From Astropecten irregularis (taxonomy: Eukaryota; Echinodermata; Asteroidea; Paxillosida; Astropectinidae), in the NCBI GenBank assembly GCA_963971285.1, contig OZ020248.1:14508001-14572000 (forward strand): a stretch of 64,000 bases of DNA. The letters are read 5' to 3'. Positions 44,301 through 52,095 of the stretch are shown piece by piece. The translations under genes were made by a program, and so were the position numbers. How positions within the stretch are numbered: the stretch's first letter is position 1; each line of letters starts with the position of its first letter. A model generated the notes under the pieces. It searched no databases and was not told the origin of the DNA. It saw only the letters and a list, made by a program, of their open reading frames with translations.

Positions 44301-47300
44301 ATTATAACGCACATAAATGGAAATTCATTTGCCTATACTGCAGTGCATTTGTGGGATTTACATGCACTTTCTACACTATGCGATGGAACCCCATACACAG
44401 CAGCCTTATAATATGGATCTGCAGCCAATTTCATGAAAGTTGTCTTCTATGTTCAAATAGGATTTGACTTTGGACTTAATAATAGGAAGAGACCCGGCTG
44501 TACTATCAAACTCAGCTTCGTTGTGTCCAAAGATTGGATTTGTCTATTGGTACCCATTGATCTCTCAATGCATAATGTAATGGGAGACTTTTGGAGTAAC
44601 ACGACACACGTTTCCTGAGAATTGTGAAGAGCGCCCTCTTGAGGTAATTATTTGGTTAGTCAAAAGTCTCCCATTGCATATTGTTGTAATGGGTCAAGTT
44701 GAGTGACTTGTATGGATTCCAATAGCGTTCCGCACTAATGACATCACACCACGCGCGACACGCACACATACTTCCACTCACGGTCACCACACGTTTGCAT
44801 GGCCACGTTGCAATGTTTGTCTGAGGTTCGGTGCTATTTTTAGCGCAAGTGCGCAGCGCTATTGGCTCCAGACCACAAACCTGTAATTCGGGATGGCGAT
44901 GGAAGAATGCAATCGCCGTGGTCACCAAATCATCGGCAATCTGCTGATTGTCGGTAGTGTAGGCATTGTCGTTGGTAACGTAGCTGTATCCAGTACCAAC
45001 TGGATTGTCGATGAACAAAACATTGGCAGTCTGGACCTGTAGGGTCAAAGGTCAAAGGTAAGGCTTGAAACATAGATATATAAAAAAACTAGATGACGCA
45101 TTGCCTGCTCATATGGACGCGTCTTTCACGGGGCCATTTGTAAACGGTAATTCAAATCCGTTTTTATGGAACTATCTTCTTTAGATTGTTTGCTTTGGTA
45201 ATTCCATCATCCATTTTGCAAAATTCAATGATGGAATTTGCGAACAGAATGACAGAAAGACAAACTGAATGATGGAATTGGCAACCGGAATGACAAAACG
45301 GCAATTAAAATGATGAAATTTGCGAATTTAATGATGGAATTACCGACAAACAATCTAAGCCACCAAATATAGCTGCGGCGTTCCATCATGTTTCTGGTGC
45401 ATAGCGTACCGCGTAACGCGTAACGGCCGGCACTGCGTACCGCGCGGCTTACGCGATCGTTATAATAAGCGCTTGAATGTTTAGGTTCATTTTTTACCGC
45501 CCCAAGTTGGCTGAGTCCTGCATGCGTGGATATAGCTCCCATTGGTTTGTGCACGGGTGCGTCATCTAGTTTTTTATATATCTATATGGCTTGAAATATC
45601 TGCAGCTGACAATTAACTGTACAAGTTGGTGCCTGATGAAATAAAAGGCTAGTTAACATCTTTTTCCACCAGGCATCTGCACTATATTAGCATGAGGTCG
45701 TGGGTTCGAATCCCACCTGAGCCAGCGCATTATTTTTTTTCATATGCACTCAACAAGCATTGAGTATGCAGTGCTCATCATCCAAGTTGGAGAAATGCAA
45801 GCCTAATTTGCATAATTTTATTATCTTTTTTTTTCTAAGGAACACAAGATCCCACTTACATGTACGCAAGTGTTCATTTGTGTTGTACTGTTCCGTACAT
45901 CAAGTTTGGTATGAGTTGACTAAATAATGGGGTTAATTCCTGAAGTTTAGTACGTAACTCAGGTTAGGTGGTACCCAACTTCTACTCACCTAAATTCTAG
46001 GAGAGTAGAAGCTGGGTACCAGTTAACCTGAGTGTACTAAACCTAACCTGAGTGTACTAAACTTCAGGAACCCCTAAATAATGATATATTTCCTATGTAG
46101 CATTTTGTCTTTGAGCACCTAACCTCACCCAGGTAACATTTCTTGGATTCAGCTGGACGTCCAGTGGTCCAATTTCCATGAAGTTGCCAAAGCCAGTTGA
46201 AGACGCACCAGGCCCTCCCTGAAAAACAAAGCTTTTGTGACATTATCAACCAATCAGGTCTTGGGTGAATAAAGAATTTAACGGATCCATATTTCACAAT
46301 TCATCTCCGACTTCTGAATAGATTTCTGATGGAACCAATAGGCCCAGCAGACGATTTCATGAAACTTCAAACGTTGCGTACGCAACATTTTGTTACCGTA
46401 ACTTACACAACATTTTCCTGCCTTTGGTTGCACAAATTATGCCCGTTTCACGAAACTTACGCAACATGACATTTCGTGAAAGCGACTGGTGCATATGAGT
46501 TAGGGGCCGTCCATAAAGTACGTACGCACAAAATGCCAACTTTTTTGACACCCCCCCCCTCTGTACACATTCGCATTCCACATTAGGTTTTCCACTTCTC
46601 GTGGTACCTTGCTTTAGCATCATTAAAATGTAACAGTAGGCCTAATCTGGGCCTGTACCGTAATTGGGACGTCCCTTTCAAATTCTGAAATGAATGACTA
46701 AAGTATTTAAAGTTAGTATCATACTTTAATAAGAAACCAAAACAGAAATGTTCACAGATTTACGTATAACTTACAGGGTATGAAGAAAGATGGTGCTGGT
46801 AGAAACATACTGATTAATTTTTTCTGCCTGAAACGGTGTATTCATCCAGAAATTAGTAAAACAACGACCGAAAATCTTTTTGATCTTTCAAAAGATCAAA
46901 AATAAAAGAGAAAAGGCTTAATAAATACTGTGGCTGTTTTTCACTGTTTTCTCAAAAAGTGGGCACCGTATCGGACTGAAATGTTCATAGATGACTGTTA
47001 CTGTATCTGTCTTGATATTTTTGCCCATGAATCTGTATTTCTTTGATAAAAATCAAAGTATGATACTACCTTTAACAGGTTTTTATACATTTACAGACGT
47101 ATTTGACTATTTTTTATTATGTTGAATAAGAAAAAAAGGAAAAAACAAAACAATCCTGGTGCTTTTTTTTGTTCGTTTTTACCCCTCTTTTCGCGCAATA
47201 TGACTATGCAAATTTTTCGTTTGTGTATAGTACGCATTGGCCTGAATCCCCCTCCCCCTGCACGCATGGCATACACATCGGTAACAACCCCCCCCTCCCC

Positions 47301-50022
47301 CCTCATTTGTGAGTAAAGTGGTCACCAGTCAGTAAGTCGTACCTGGAGCCAGATGACCAGAGGAGCATCGGTCAGTGGTTTTGAGGAGCATCGGTCAGTG
47401 GTTTTGTGCGTGCATAGTACAGCCACCAGAACATGAAGGCGTTCGGACGCACGTTGACATAGCCCCAGTCTTGCTTGTCAACTCCAGTTTGATCTGACAA
47501 AGGCAAAAAAACCCCAAAATTTTCTATTATTTTTTCTTGAAAAGTTGTGGGTCAATTGGAAAAATGAGACTGCAGGGCAAGAATTCCACTGACGGCCATG
47601 ACGGAAAAAAAGGTATGTCCTCTAAAAGTTAACTTTACTGTAAGGTGACCAGATGTCCCCGATTTCCGGGGACAGTCCCCGATTTGACAGTGCCGTCCCC
47701 AATGAAAAATTGTCCCCGAAAATGTCGCCGATTCGATGAAATGCCCCCGAAAATTCTATAGTGTCCTAAAACAAAACTGAACACAAATGCTGTGCTGAAG
47801 AAGATCCATTCTTCAGAGAAGTATGCGAAGATAACCGCCTAAGACATGTAAGTACATGTATGTAACCCACTCATGTTAACTGGACAAGATGTCCATAGAT
47901 GCCACCATTTTGCATGTAAGCACCATCTGGATTAAAAAAAAATTCAAAATTACACCCCTCCGCAGCTCCCCCAGGACACGGATCACTGTCCCCGGATCAT
48001 CTCAACAAAATATGGTCACCTTAACTTACTGAATACAAGTTAGAACCAACTTCAATCTCAGGAGTGGAAAACTGGGTAGCACATCTGGACAGTGAGTTTT
48101 ACGGGGTATATTTGGACTCACACTTCGGAGCAGTAGCGCACAACGGGGGTAGCCATTTTCTATCTGTGAACTTATGTGTGGTGCGCATGACAGAGGGCAA
48201 AGAGCACTAGGGGGCCGTCCATAAAGTACGTACGCACGAAGGGGGGGGGGGGGTGGAGGGGGGGTTGTTACCGATGCGTACGCCATGTGTACAGGGGGGG
48301 TCAAAAAAGTCGGCATTTCGTGCGTATGTACTTTATGGACGGCCCCTAGCTGCTGAATATTTATGTCCCTCCAAAACTTCAGAAGGGACCATTGTTTGGC
48401 GGGGAGCAGGGGCGGGTGGGGGTGTTTAGTGTGAGGTAATAAACGGAAGGAAATTTGGGGGAGGGTTTAGGTGTGGGAAATTCAAAATAGCATTATTTTA
48501 GAGACATTTTTGGAAAGAGGTTTTTTTTTTTTATTTTACCCCCTTTCTTCAAACCTCTCCCCCTAGTCATTATGAACCGGCCTCTCACACCTAAAAACCC
48601 TCAAAATAGATTTCCCCCCTTCTGAACTTGTCAAATATCCCAAAATTAGGTCAATTTGGCCATGGCCGTCAGTGAAATTTTTTCCGTCACAGTTACACCA
48701 AAATTTCATCTATCAATTGTTGTTTTCAAAACCCATAGGCCTACATAGCGTTACTGTGTTGCAACGAATCTACGAATTCAACGAAACTAGATCATAAACG
48801 CCCTCTATCATTCGATTCCTACTTTTGGTACCGAATTTGCAAATCTGTTATAAGTGGACTCGTTGCCAGTCCCCACATTGTTGATGTTAAGAAGACAAAA
48901 AATATGACCAGCGGCCTTGGATCGACGGCAGCGAGAAGTTTAGACCAATGCAGCGTGCAGTGCATGCTGCACGTGCACCGCGAAAGGTGCCCACAGATTT
49001 AAAAAAAATATTTACTCCATGACAGGTGCCCCAAACCTCACAGTCACAGTTTGACTGGGACTCAGTCAATTGAAGATGGTGCTATGCTAGCGCTTAGCGG
49101 AATAAACATGAACGGACGTGAACGTGGGCCGGCGTGGGCGACGTGTTTTTAGCCTCGCTGTCCACCTAACTCCTAAGTAAATGGAGGTACGCCGGTTCGA
49201 ATCCCGCTCCAGTCAATTTTTCTTTGTTCACTTTTCAATGACTTAAAATAACTCAGTCAGTTTCCCTTGTGGTTATTTCATGAATATATTAATTAAAAAG
49301 CCGTATCCTCTTTGAGTGATCCCCCATGTGCCGTTCCCAGGTTGCAGCATTGTTGCGTGTATCATTGAAATGATCCCTGGGGTGTGGCGGTGTGTGCGTG
49401 GTTTCATGGCTTCTGACTGCCAAACGAACAAAGATAGTTGACTATTGGGGTCACCACCAACATAGGGCTGGATGGCTCAGTTGGTAGAGCGCCTGTACGG
49501 TATTCAGGAGGTCGCCGGTTCGAATCCCACTCCAGTCAATTTTTCTTTGTTCACTTTTCAATGACTTAAAATAACTCAGTCAGTTTCCCCTGTGGTTATT
49601 TCAAATGATTAAACCCAAGTTGTTTTTTGTCACAAATTAGTAATAAACAACAACTAAATAAACCAATATAAGCCTAGGCCTACTGGAAATAATTTTTTTA
49701 CCTGACCACGAATACTCTCTGAACACAACAACGGATTTGAAAATCCGTCAACGAATCTGGGATTCCTAGTTTCGTCGCACCGGATTTGCAAATTCGACGA
49801 TTCCAAGATTCGTTGCAACAACGGCACCCCGAAAAGTAAGAGTGCTAGTTTTAGAAGGCTCACGAAGTAGCTTTCTTAATCTAACGTTACGATTCAATTC
49901 CGACATGGCATGTTTTTTTTTTCATGGTTCAACCTACCTGAATAAGCCGGTAACCCAGACACGGGCTGTTGGTGAAATATCCCCAGGAATAGGAGAGTCA
50001 AACCTACAAATAAATTACGCAT
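32238..50022 (-). CDS. SCPEP1: Serine carboxypeptidase (SCPEP1-like, peptidase family S10), 14 coding exons, exon 2 broken by a 23-bp duplication
   Basis: S10 carboxypeptidases remove C-terminal residues from peptides in lysosomes or the secretory route. Exons (minus): 50022-49938, 47493-47343, 46218-46129, 45036-44881, 43282-43208, 41627-41555, 40490-40453, 39032-38904, 38209-38119, 37305-37174, 36584-36522, 35319-35245, 33235-33072, 32300-32238. All borders are GT-AG and all phases join. Length is 453 residues once the duplication is discounted; human SCPEP1 has 452. Seen: signal peptide in exon 1, the GGPGASS oxyanion region, SESYGG with catalytic Ser (~163), YNGQLDLIVD with Asp (~372) and AGHMVPSD with His (~432). 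In exon 2 the 23 bases at 47360-47382 are repeated at 47383-47405, shifting frame and creating a TGA. All other exons look intact, so this is a recent null allele or an assembly artefact. Confidence 0.95.
32356..32425 (+). mobile_element. Family F left-end fragment
   Basis: It starts 56 bases upstream (in transcript terms) of SCPEP1 exon 14 and is followed by a (GTTT)n tract. Confidence 0.6.
32430..32785. repeat. (GTTT)n and (AAAT)n simple repeats
   Basis: GTTTGTTTGTTGGGGTGTT units repeat from 32465 to 32590, and (AATA)n closes at 32753-32780. Frames of Phe/Val/Cys here are not genes. Confidence 0.75.
32850..33051. mobile_element. Family D element, full copy (~200 bp)
   Basis: GGCTTGGAGTTAGGAGGGCC and GGCCCTCCTTACTCCAA are inverted. 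Inside them lies CGATCCTAGCAGGATCTTTA with its inverse. Confidence 0.83.
33072..33235 (-). CDS. SCPEP1: SCPEP1 exon 13, catalytic histidine
   Basis: It reads GTEAWVQKLGWSGLKSF and NFSFYWIMKAGHM; the His of AGHM is catalytic. A family D element ends about 20 bases past the donor. Confidence 0.96.
33308..33655. mobile_element. GC-rich MITE with GCCGGCGCCAGTTGGTGCC ends
   Basis: The ends pair with GGCACCAACTGGCGCCGGC. GGCGCCA-type motifs recur inside, so frames on both strands stay open by chance. Confidence 0.75.
33778..33985 (+). mobile_element. Family B element
   Basis: Left end GGGCGTTTACGAAACGGAAG. It is joined to an inverted copy at 33986. Confidence 0.75.
33986..34252 (-). mobile_element. 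Family B element, inverted neighbour
   Basis: It begins GGGCATTTACAAAATGGAGG and ends GTTTCATAAACGCCCTAAG. With the previous copy it forms a tail-to-head pair. Confidence 0.77.
34504..34876 (-). mobile_element. Family A element, full copy
   Basis: It carries a local expansion of ACATTTACGTATAC near the left end. Confidence 0.85.
34873..35192 (+). mobile_element. Family A element, diverged, abutting
   Basis: It begins at the shared CTTTAAAGG joint, as in the 28372 pair, and lacks a clean right end. Confidence 0.72.
35245..35319 (-). CDS. SCPEP1: SCPEP1 exon 12, catalytic aspartate
   Basis: It reads VDSLLDSNLSVVVYNGQLDL then IVDTV; the Asp of QLD is the charge-relay acid. Confidence 0.95.
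35403..35680 (+). repeat. tRNA-derived SINE, family 2, partial
   Basis: GTGCCATGGCCTAGTGGGTC to GTATACTCCCCAGGGAGTTG is present. It begins in the intron just upstream of SCPEP1 exon 12. Confidence 0.7.
35853..36393. mobile_element. hAT element of the CAGTGTTG family, TSD GTTTCCGG
   Basis: CAGTGTTGTTTGACTC and GACTCGGATACAACCCTG ends are flanked by GTTTCCGG at 35845-35852 and 36394-36401. The arms are short tandem arrays of GACTCGGCCTCGGCCTTGGC. Confidence 0.9.
36522..36584 (-). CDS. SCPEP1: SCPEP1 exon 11
   Basis: It reads GQHSDVFLQLSADFMKPVYD, matching the V-F-N-EDFMKPV segment of the family. Confidence 0.93.
37174..37305 (-). CDS. SCPEP1: SCPEP1 exon 10
   Basis: It reads RPLQSDDLNDLMNGPIKKKL and GIPDNVTWGG, the conserved LMNGPI-KKL segment. 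A hAT element is inserted 46 bases upstream of the exon, near its acceptor. Confidence 0.94.
37317..37350 (+). mobile_element. Family F fragment split by a hAT element
   Basis: AAAGGTATAATACATGATTG and GTAGAGGTCACA stand left of the hAT insertion at 37351. Confidence 0.6.
37351..37964. mobile_element. hAT element of the CAGTGTTG family, 614 bp
   Basis: Ends CAGTGTTGGAGTACTCG and CGACTACAACACTG are flanked by GTCACAGA and GTCACACA (7 of 8). Both arms are arrays of GTACTCG variants. A third, shorter relative is at 43432-43562. Confidence 0.88.
38119..38209 (-). CDS. SCPEP1: SCPEP1 exon 9
   Basis: It reads QTHGVNFYNILTNYGEGYSK; the GVNFYNILT block is conserved in SCPEP1. The donor is GTCAGT. 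Confidence 0.93.
38904..39032 (-). CDS. SCPEP1: SCPEP1 exon 8
   Basis: Forty-three codons read SLLDGKGLAIINAIATAVET and KYLEATMLWNECESAIVN, the helical insert typical of SCPEP1. Confidence 0.93.
39707..39883. mobile_element. Family E MITE
   Basis: Family E is ~150-180 bases with AATAGCGCTCCGCACTTGCG ends and inner CAGACAAACATTGCA / TGTTTGTCTGACATCCGG. This copy lies in the SCPEP1 intron between exons 8 and 7. Confidence 0.82.
40215..40397. mobile_element. Family E MITE
   Basis: It ends about 55 bases from SCPEP1 exon 7. The centre is (TG)n-like. Confidence 0.82.
40453..40490 (-). CDS. SCPEP1: SCPEP1 exon 7
   Basis: A 38-base exon reads DSVKSWGPYLYSI, which continues directly from exon 6 as in other SCPEP1 proteins. 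Confidence 0.9.
40625..40972. mobile_element. MITE with AGGCCTTTTCACACTATC ends
   Basis: Perfect inversion GATAGTGTGAAAAGGCCT on the right; ATA stands at both flanks. GGATCGAAA/GGTTGAAA-type motifs recur inside. Confidence 0.78.
40976..41130 (-). mobile_element. Family A fragment fused to family F
   Basis: It runs from ACAGAAATGTTCACAGATTT to TTTTGATCTCGGGG, then continues into inverted family F (41130-41302). The fusion may be one chimeric element. Confidence 0.65.
41130..41302 (-). mobile_element. Family F element, inverted
   Basis: It ends GGTAAAGGTCACAGAACAGC in reverse, then ACCAATCATGTACGTATTAT and ACCTTTAA. Confidence 0.62.
41347..41514. mobile_element. Family E MITE
   Basis: AATAGCGCTCCGCACTTGCG opens it and AGTGCAGAGCGCTATT closes it. 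It lies 41 bases beyond the donor of SCPEP1 exon 6. Confidence 0.82.
41555..41627 (-). CDS. SCPEP1: SCPEP1 exon 6
   Basis: It reads AINAKKINCNFQGVAMGDSW then ISPV, matching the conserved F-GVALGDSWISP segment. It ends in phase 1. Confidence 0.93.
41718..42703 (+). mobile_element. Family C DNA transposon with THAP remnant, split by a hAT element
   Basis: Ends ATGGGAGACTTTTGACTAAC and GCTCCAAATCTCCCAT; TAAA stands just outside TGGGAG on both sides. The frame YCALSCYG is interrupted by the hAT 41896-42284 and resumes as GHEFPKNKQMQNLW, then (after a shift) AIKRASYKRSWWPTANSIV and FCAQSF. The last zinc ligand is Ser. Confidence 0.77.
41896..42284. mobile_element. hAT element nested in family C, TSD TGTTATGG
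   Basis: Ends TAAGGTGACCAGACGT and ATATGGTCACCTTA; TGTTATGG at 41888-41895 and 42285-42292 is exact. The body repeats GTCCCCGA. A second copy is at 47641-48023. Confidence 0.92.
42859..43005. mobile_element. Family E MITE, left end worn
   Basis: It starts at CTAAAAATAGCACCGGATCT and ends GTGCGGAGCGCTATT. Confidence 0.75.
43005..43175. repeat. GTCTCGAG-rich repeat related to the CAGTGTTG hAT family
   Basis: GGTCTCGAGCCGGACTTGG and CGAGACCAAGTCCGG repeat in both directions. The matching left part is at 43432-43562. Confidence 0.5.
43208..43282 (-). CDS. SCPEP1: SCPEP1 exon 5, catalytic serine
   Basis: It reads NSPLYIFSESYGGKMAAGF, in which the Ser of ESYGG is the nucleophile. The donor is GTAAGT. 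A (GA)n tract lies just upstream of the acceptor. Confidence 0.95.
43432..43562. mobile_element. Short CAGTGTTG-family element
   Basis: Ends CAGTGTTGTCATCGAG and GACTACAACACTG agree with the hAT copies at 35853 and 37351. No clean target duplication is visible. Confidence 0.65.
43623..43985 (+). mobile_element. Family A element, full copy
   Basis: A 17-base palindrome CACAAAAAATGCTTTTAAGC and a stray AAAGGTAGTATC follow at 43987-44032, a trace of another end. Confidence 0.85.
44579..44681. mobile_element. Short family C MITE (~103 bp)
   Basis: ATGGGAGACTTTTGGAGTAA and TTAGTCAAAAGTCTCCCAT ends; the inner CAAGAGGGCGCTCTTCAC region is that of the long family C copies, so it is an internal deletion product. 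Confidence 0.82.
44721..44866. mobile_element. Family E MITE, inverted orientation
   Basis: It runs from AATAGCGTTCCGCACTAATG to AGTGCGCAGCGCTATT. Confidence 0.8.
44881..45036 (-). CDS. SCPEP1: SCPEP1 exon 4
   Basis: Fifty-two codons include VLFIDNPVGTGYSYV, a strongly conserved S10 block. A family E element (44721-44866) lies 15 bases beyond the donor. Confidence 0.95.
45071..45587. mobile_element. Mutator-like element, 517 bp, TSD GGCTTGAAA
   Basis: Inverted ends ATAGATATATAAAAAAACTA / AGATGACGCA are flanked by an exact 9-base duplication (45062-45070 and 45588-45596). The interior repeats AATGATGGAATT motifs and carries GCGTACCGCGTAACGCG. Nine-base duplications point to the MULE superfamily. 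Confidence 0.83.
45665..45830 (+). repeat. tRNA-like SINE, family 3, partial
   Basis: GGTCGTGGGTTCGAATCCCA to GAGCCAGCGCAT, with the companion CATATGCACTCAACAAGCAT and GCCTAATTTGCATAAT. Confidence 0.65.
45929..46074. mobile_element. Short hAT MITE, 146 bp, TSD TAAATAAT
   Basis: GGGGTTAATTCCTGAAGTTT and AAACTTCAGGAACCCC ends; TAAATAAT at 45921-45928 and 46075-46082. An internal AACCTGAGTGTACTAAACCT is duplicated. It lies 55 bases beyond SCPEP1 exon 3. Confidence 0.9.
46129..46218 (-). CDS. SCPEP1: SCPEP1 exon 3, oxyanion region
   Basis: Thirty codons read GGPGASSTGFGNFMEIGPLD and end NPRNVTW. GGPGxSS is the S10 oxyanion-hole motif. NVT is a possible N-glycosylation site. Confidence 0.95.
46504..46562. 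mobile_element. Half of a GGGGCCGTCCATAAAGTACG MITE
   Basis: AGGGGCCGTCCATAAAGTAC and GTACGCACAAAATGCC match the left end of the copy at 48210-48349. Confidence 0.65.
46703..47074 (-). mobile_element. Family A element, full copy
   Basis: It sits in SCPEP1 intron 2, with a slightly worn left end (AAAGTTAGTATCATACTTTA). Confidence 0.84.
47343..47493 (-). CDS. SCPEP1: SCPEP1 exon 2 with 23-bp tandem duplication
   Basis: It reads QTGVDKQDWGYVNVRPNAFM, FWWLYYARTKPLTDAP and, after the repeat, the frame of LVIWLQ. The second copy of the 23-base unit introduces TGA. Removing one copy leaves 128 bases, which fits both neighbours in phase. Confidence 0.93.
47641..48023. mobile_element. hAT element, second TAAGGTGACC copy
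   Basis: It matches 41896-42284 closely; its flanks CTTTACTG and ACTTACTG agree in 6 of 8 bases. Confidence 0.85.
48210..48349. mobile_element. MITE with GGGGCCGTCCATAAAGTACG ends
   Basis: Inverted ends of ~28 bases (right side GTACTTTATGGACGGCCCCT) surround a poly-G core. Confidence 0.83.
49190..49600 (+). repeat. Two family 1 SINE units in tandem
   Basis: CGGTTCGAATCCCGCTCCAG at 49192 and GGCTGGATGGCTCAGTTGGT at 49467 start repeated blocks that both end CACTTTTCAATGACTTAAAA. The unit at 49467-49540 folds almost like a tRNA, but its T-arm and base 33 are faulty. Confidence 0.65.
49938..50022 (-). CDS. SCPEP1: SCPEP1 exon 1, signal peptide
   Basis: The ATG at 50022 opens MRNLFVGLTLLFLGIFH, a typical signal peptide; an in-frame ATG lies 18 codons upstream, but starting there would bury the hydrophobic core. 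The donor is GTAGGT in phase 1. Confidence 0.9.
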
Positions 50023-50198
50023 TTTGAGCACTTTCCACACAGCTCCGATCCGATGAAGAGTGAAGCACCATGCCATGTGACTTCATCACGTGACAGCAAA
50101 GCACAGGAGGTCACCTGACATGACCCAATAGGCTCAGGCCGCGTCGCTCGGCAGCGTGCAGCTAGTGTAAAGTTGACTAATAAAGCGGAGAAGTTCAT

Positions 50199-50600
50199 TA
50201 AAGGTAGTATCATCATGGAGGTAGAAACTATTTCTACCTCCATGGTATCATACTATGGTAAGAAACCAAAACAGAAATGTTCACAGATTTACGTATAACT
50301 TTCAGGATATGAAGATGGTGCTGGTAGAAACCTACCGTTAAAATTTGTCCGCCTGAAATGGTGAATTTATCCAGAATTTAGTCAAACAACGACCAAAAAT
50401 CGTTTTGATCTTTTAAAAGATCAAAAATAAAAGAGAAAAGACTTAAGAAATACTGCGGCCGTTTTTCACGATTTTCTCAAAAAGTGGGCACCGTATATGG
50501 GACTGACATTTTCACAGATGACTGTATCTTCCTTTATATTTTTGACCATGAATCTGTATTTCTTTGACAAAAACCAAAGTATGATATACTACCTTTAAAT
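50199..50600 (-). mobile_element. Family A element with a palindromic insert
   Basis: At 50214-50245 CATGGAGGTAGAAA and its inverse TTTCTACCTCCATG interrupt the left end. It lies 175 bases upstream of the SCPEP1 start codon. Confidence 0.82.
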
Positions 50601-50731
50601 TTGTTTGTCGTAGTAATAAAAACATTATGCCTATTGTGGCCTACCACCAGTCCTGTGAAATTTTCAGAGCTAGAGGCTCAATTATTATTGATAATTGGAA
50701 ACAAAACCAGCGAAAAACCGTTGCAATTTGT

Positions 50732-50822
50732 TAAAGGCAATATCACCACTTTGGTTTTTGTCAACTAAAATACAGATTCATGGGCAAATAATTATTAATA
50801 TCAAGGAAGATACAGTCACATG
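50732..50822 (+). mobile_element. Family A left-end fragment
   Basis: TTAAAGGCAATATCACCACT to GGAAGATACAGTCACA; it is cut off by the poly-G/C tract. Confidence 0.7.
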
Positions 50823-50834
50823 TCGCGGGCGTAG

Positions 50835-50936
50835 AAAATGGGCGGGGGGGGGGGGCTAGGGGGGAAAGGGGGGAGGGGGAAGGGGGGGCAACCAGACCCC
50901 CCCCCCCCTTCCCCCCCCTTCCCCCCCCCCCCCCGG
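50835..50936. repeat. Poly-G then poly-C palindromic tract
   Basis: About 50 bases of G runs are followed by about 50 bases of C runs, so the tract can fold on itself or form G-quadruplexes. Base counts in such runs are unreliable. Confidence 0.75.
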
Positions 50937-50939
50937 TTT

Positions 50940-52090
50940 TCACTTTTTATATATATAAAATGATTTTGTGCACAAACGTATATGGAAGTACAACCCAGCT
51001 ACATAGGCCTATTTAATTTCATGCTAAATCTAGTAAAGAATTGCTTTAATAATCACCAACAGTGACGATATTTGCATTTTCAAGCACAACTGAACTTGAA
51101 TGTGTTATATAACGACTTGTCACCATTTTTGAAAATGATTTGGAAAATAAAATCGAATCTTGTTTTGCAAACAAATATTTATGTTCAATTATGCGTTTTT
51201 TATTAATTACTTTCTGGTGTTCATTGTCTGTTTTGAAATTAAATTACAATGGTACTAGTCAATATATAGAACAAATTATAAAATACAAGCCCAAATTATG
51301 TTATGTAGTTATTAAAGGTATAGTATCTGTCACAACCCCTGGTTTTCCCCCAACCCGCGGGAAGCAACCTTCGGTATTCTCTAACCCTTCAAAGGAAATA
51401 AAACCACAGTAACACCAGAGTTTGTATATTTACAAAGTGTAGTACACACAACAATTTATTTACAAACTATTCACAAATTATTTACAAGCTTTTACCATGC
51501 GAGGCACATCTAAATTCAATTCAAAATTCACAATTTACCCAAGATATCGCACAACAACATCTATTATCAAACAGATGATTCTTGGCTTTTATAATTTCTT
51601 TAATATTTCTTTATACAATTTTACTTAAATAAACGGGGAATTACTGATTGGATCTGGCGGTGGCGGTGACTGGATAAGGAGGGAGTCAGGTCGTCCTGAT
51701 GTTCAGCAGGGGCCCTCAGTCACAAAACATGCAAGCCGGTCCGGCTTCTTTCAGTCCCCACACTCCGCGGCAACCAACGGTGTTCTTTCCCGGTAGCTCT
51801 TTGCTACAACTGTCCCTCCCTCAGAGAAAGCTCTCGGTGGCGTAGGGTTTAGGTCTAGCCCGTCGCTCACGGAAGAACCCTGAATTGATATAATACATAT
51901 AACCATTCTAGTTTTCTGTTTTATAAACAACAAGCTTTAAATTACTTAAAAAGCAACTGGCACCCCATCAAGCCTTTACTCGGTGCCTAAACACATTAAC
52001 GTCAGTTTCAATTTTTTTTTGTGGCCACATAAATATAAAATCTTGTTTCAGTCAATACGTATTACGAGTAATTTCTCTATAAATTAACTT
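50940..52090. other. Gene-free stretch upstream of SCPEP1
   Basis: 51225-51315 and 52465-52555 share GTTTTGAAATTAAATTACAA and ATTATAAAATACAAGCC, a direct repeat. A block beginning TGTCACAACCCC at 51327 and including GGAAATAAAACCAC looks like a possible solo LTR, but no partner end was found. Confidence 0.4.
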
Positions 52091-52095
52091 CACTA

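Larger units (their letters stand above)
47577..48686. mobile_element. Composite MITE with AAGAATTCCACTGACGGCCA ends
   Basis: The outer ends match the 19379 element. Nested within are the hAT 47641-48023 and the MITE 48210-48349, showing two later insertions. Confidence 0.68.

Noticed and set aside
49467..49540. Apparent tRNA gene
   Set aside because: The acceptor and D arms pair, but the T-arm is mismatched and base 33 is not T. The same unit with the same flanks recurs, so it is a SINE.
51327..51960. Solo LTR
   Set aside because: A TG start and a poly-A-like signal are seen, but no CA end with a matching target duplication was found.
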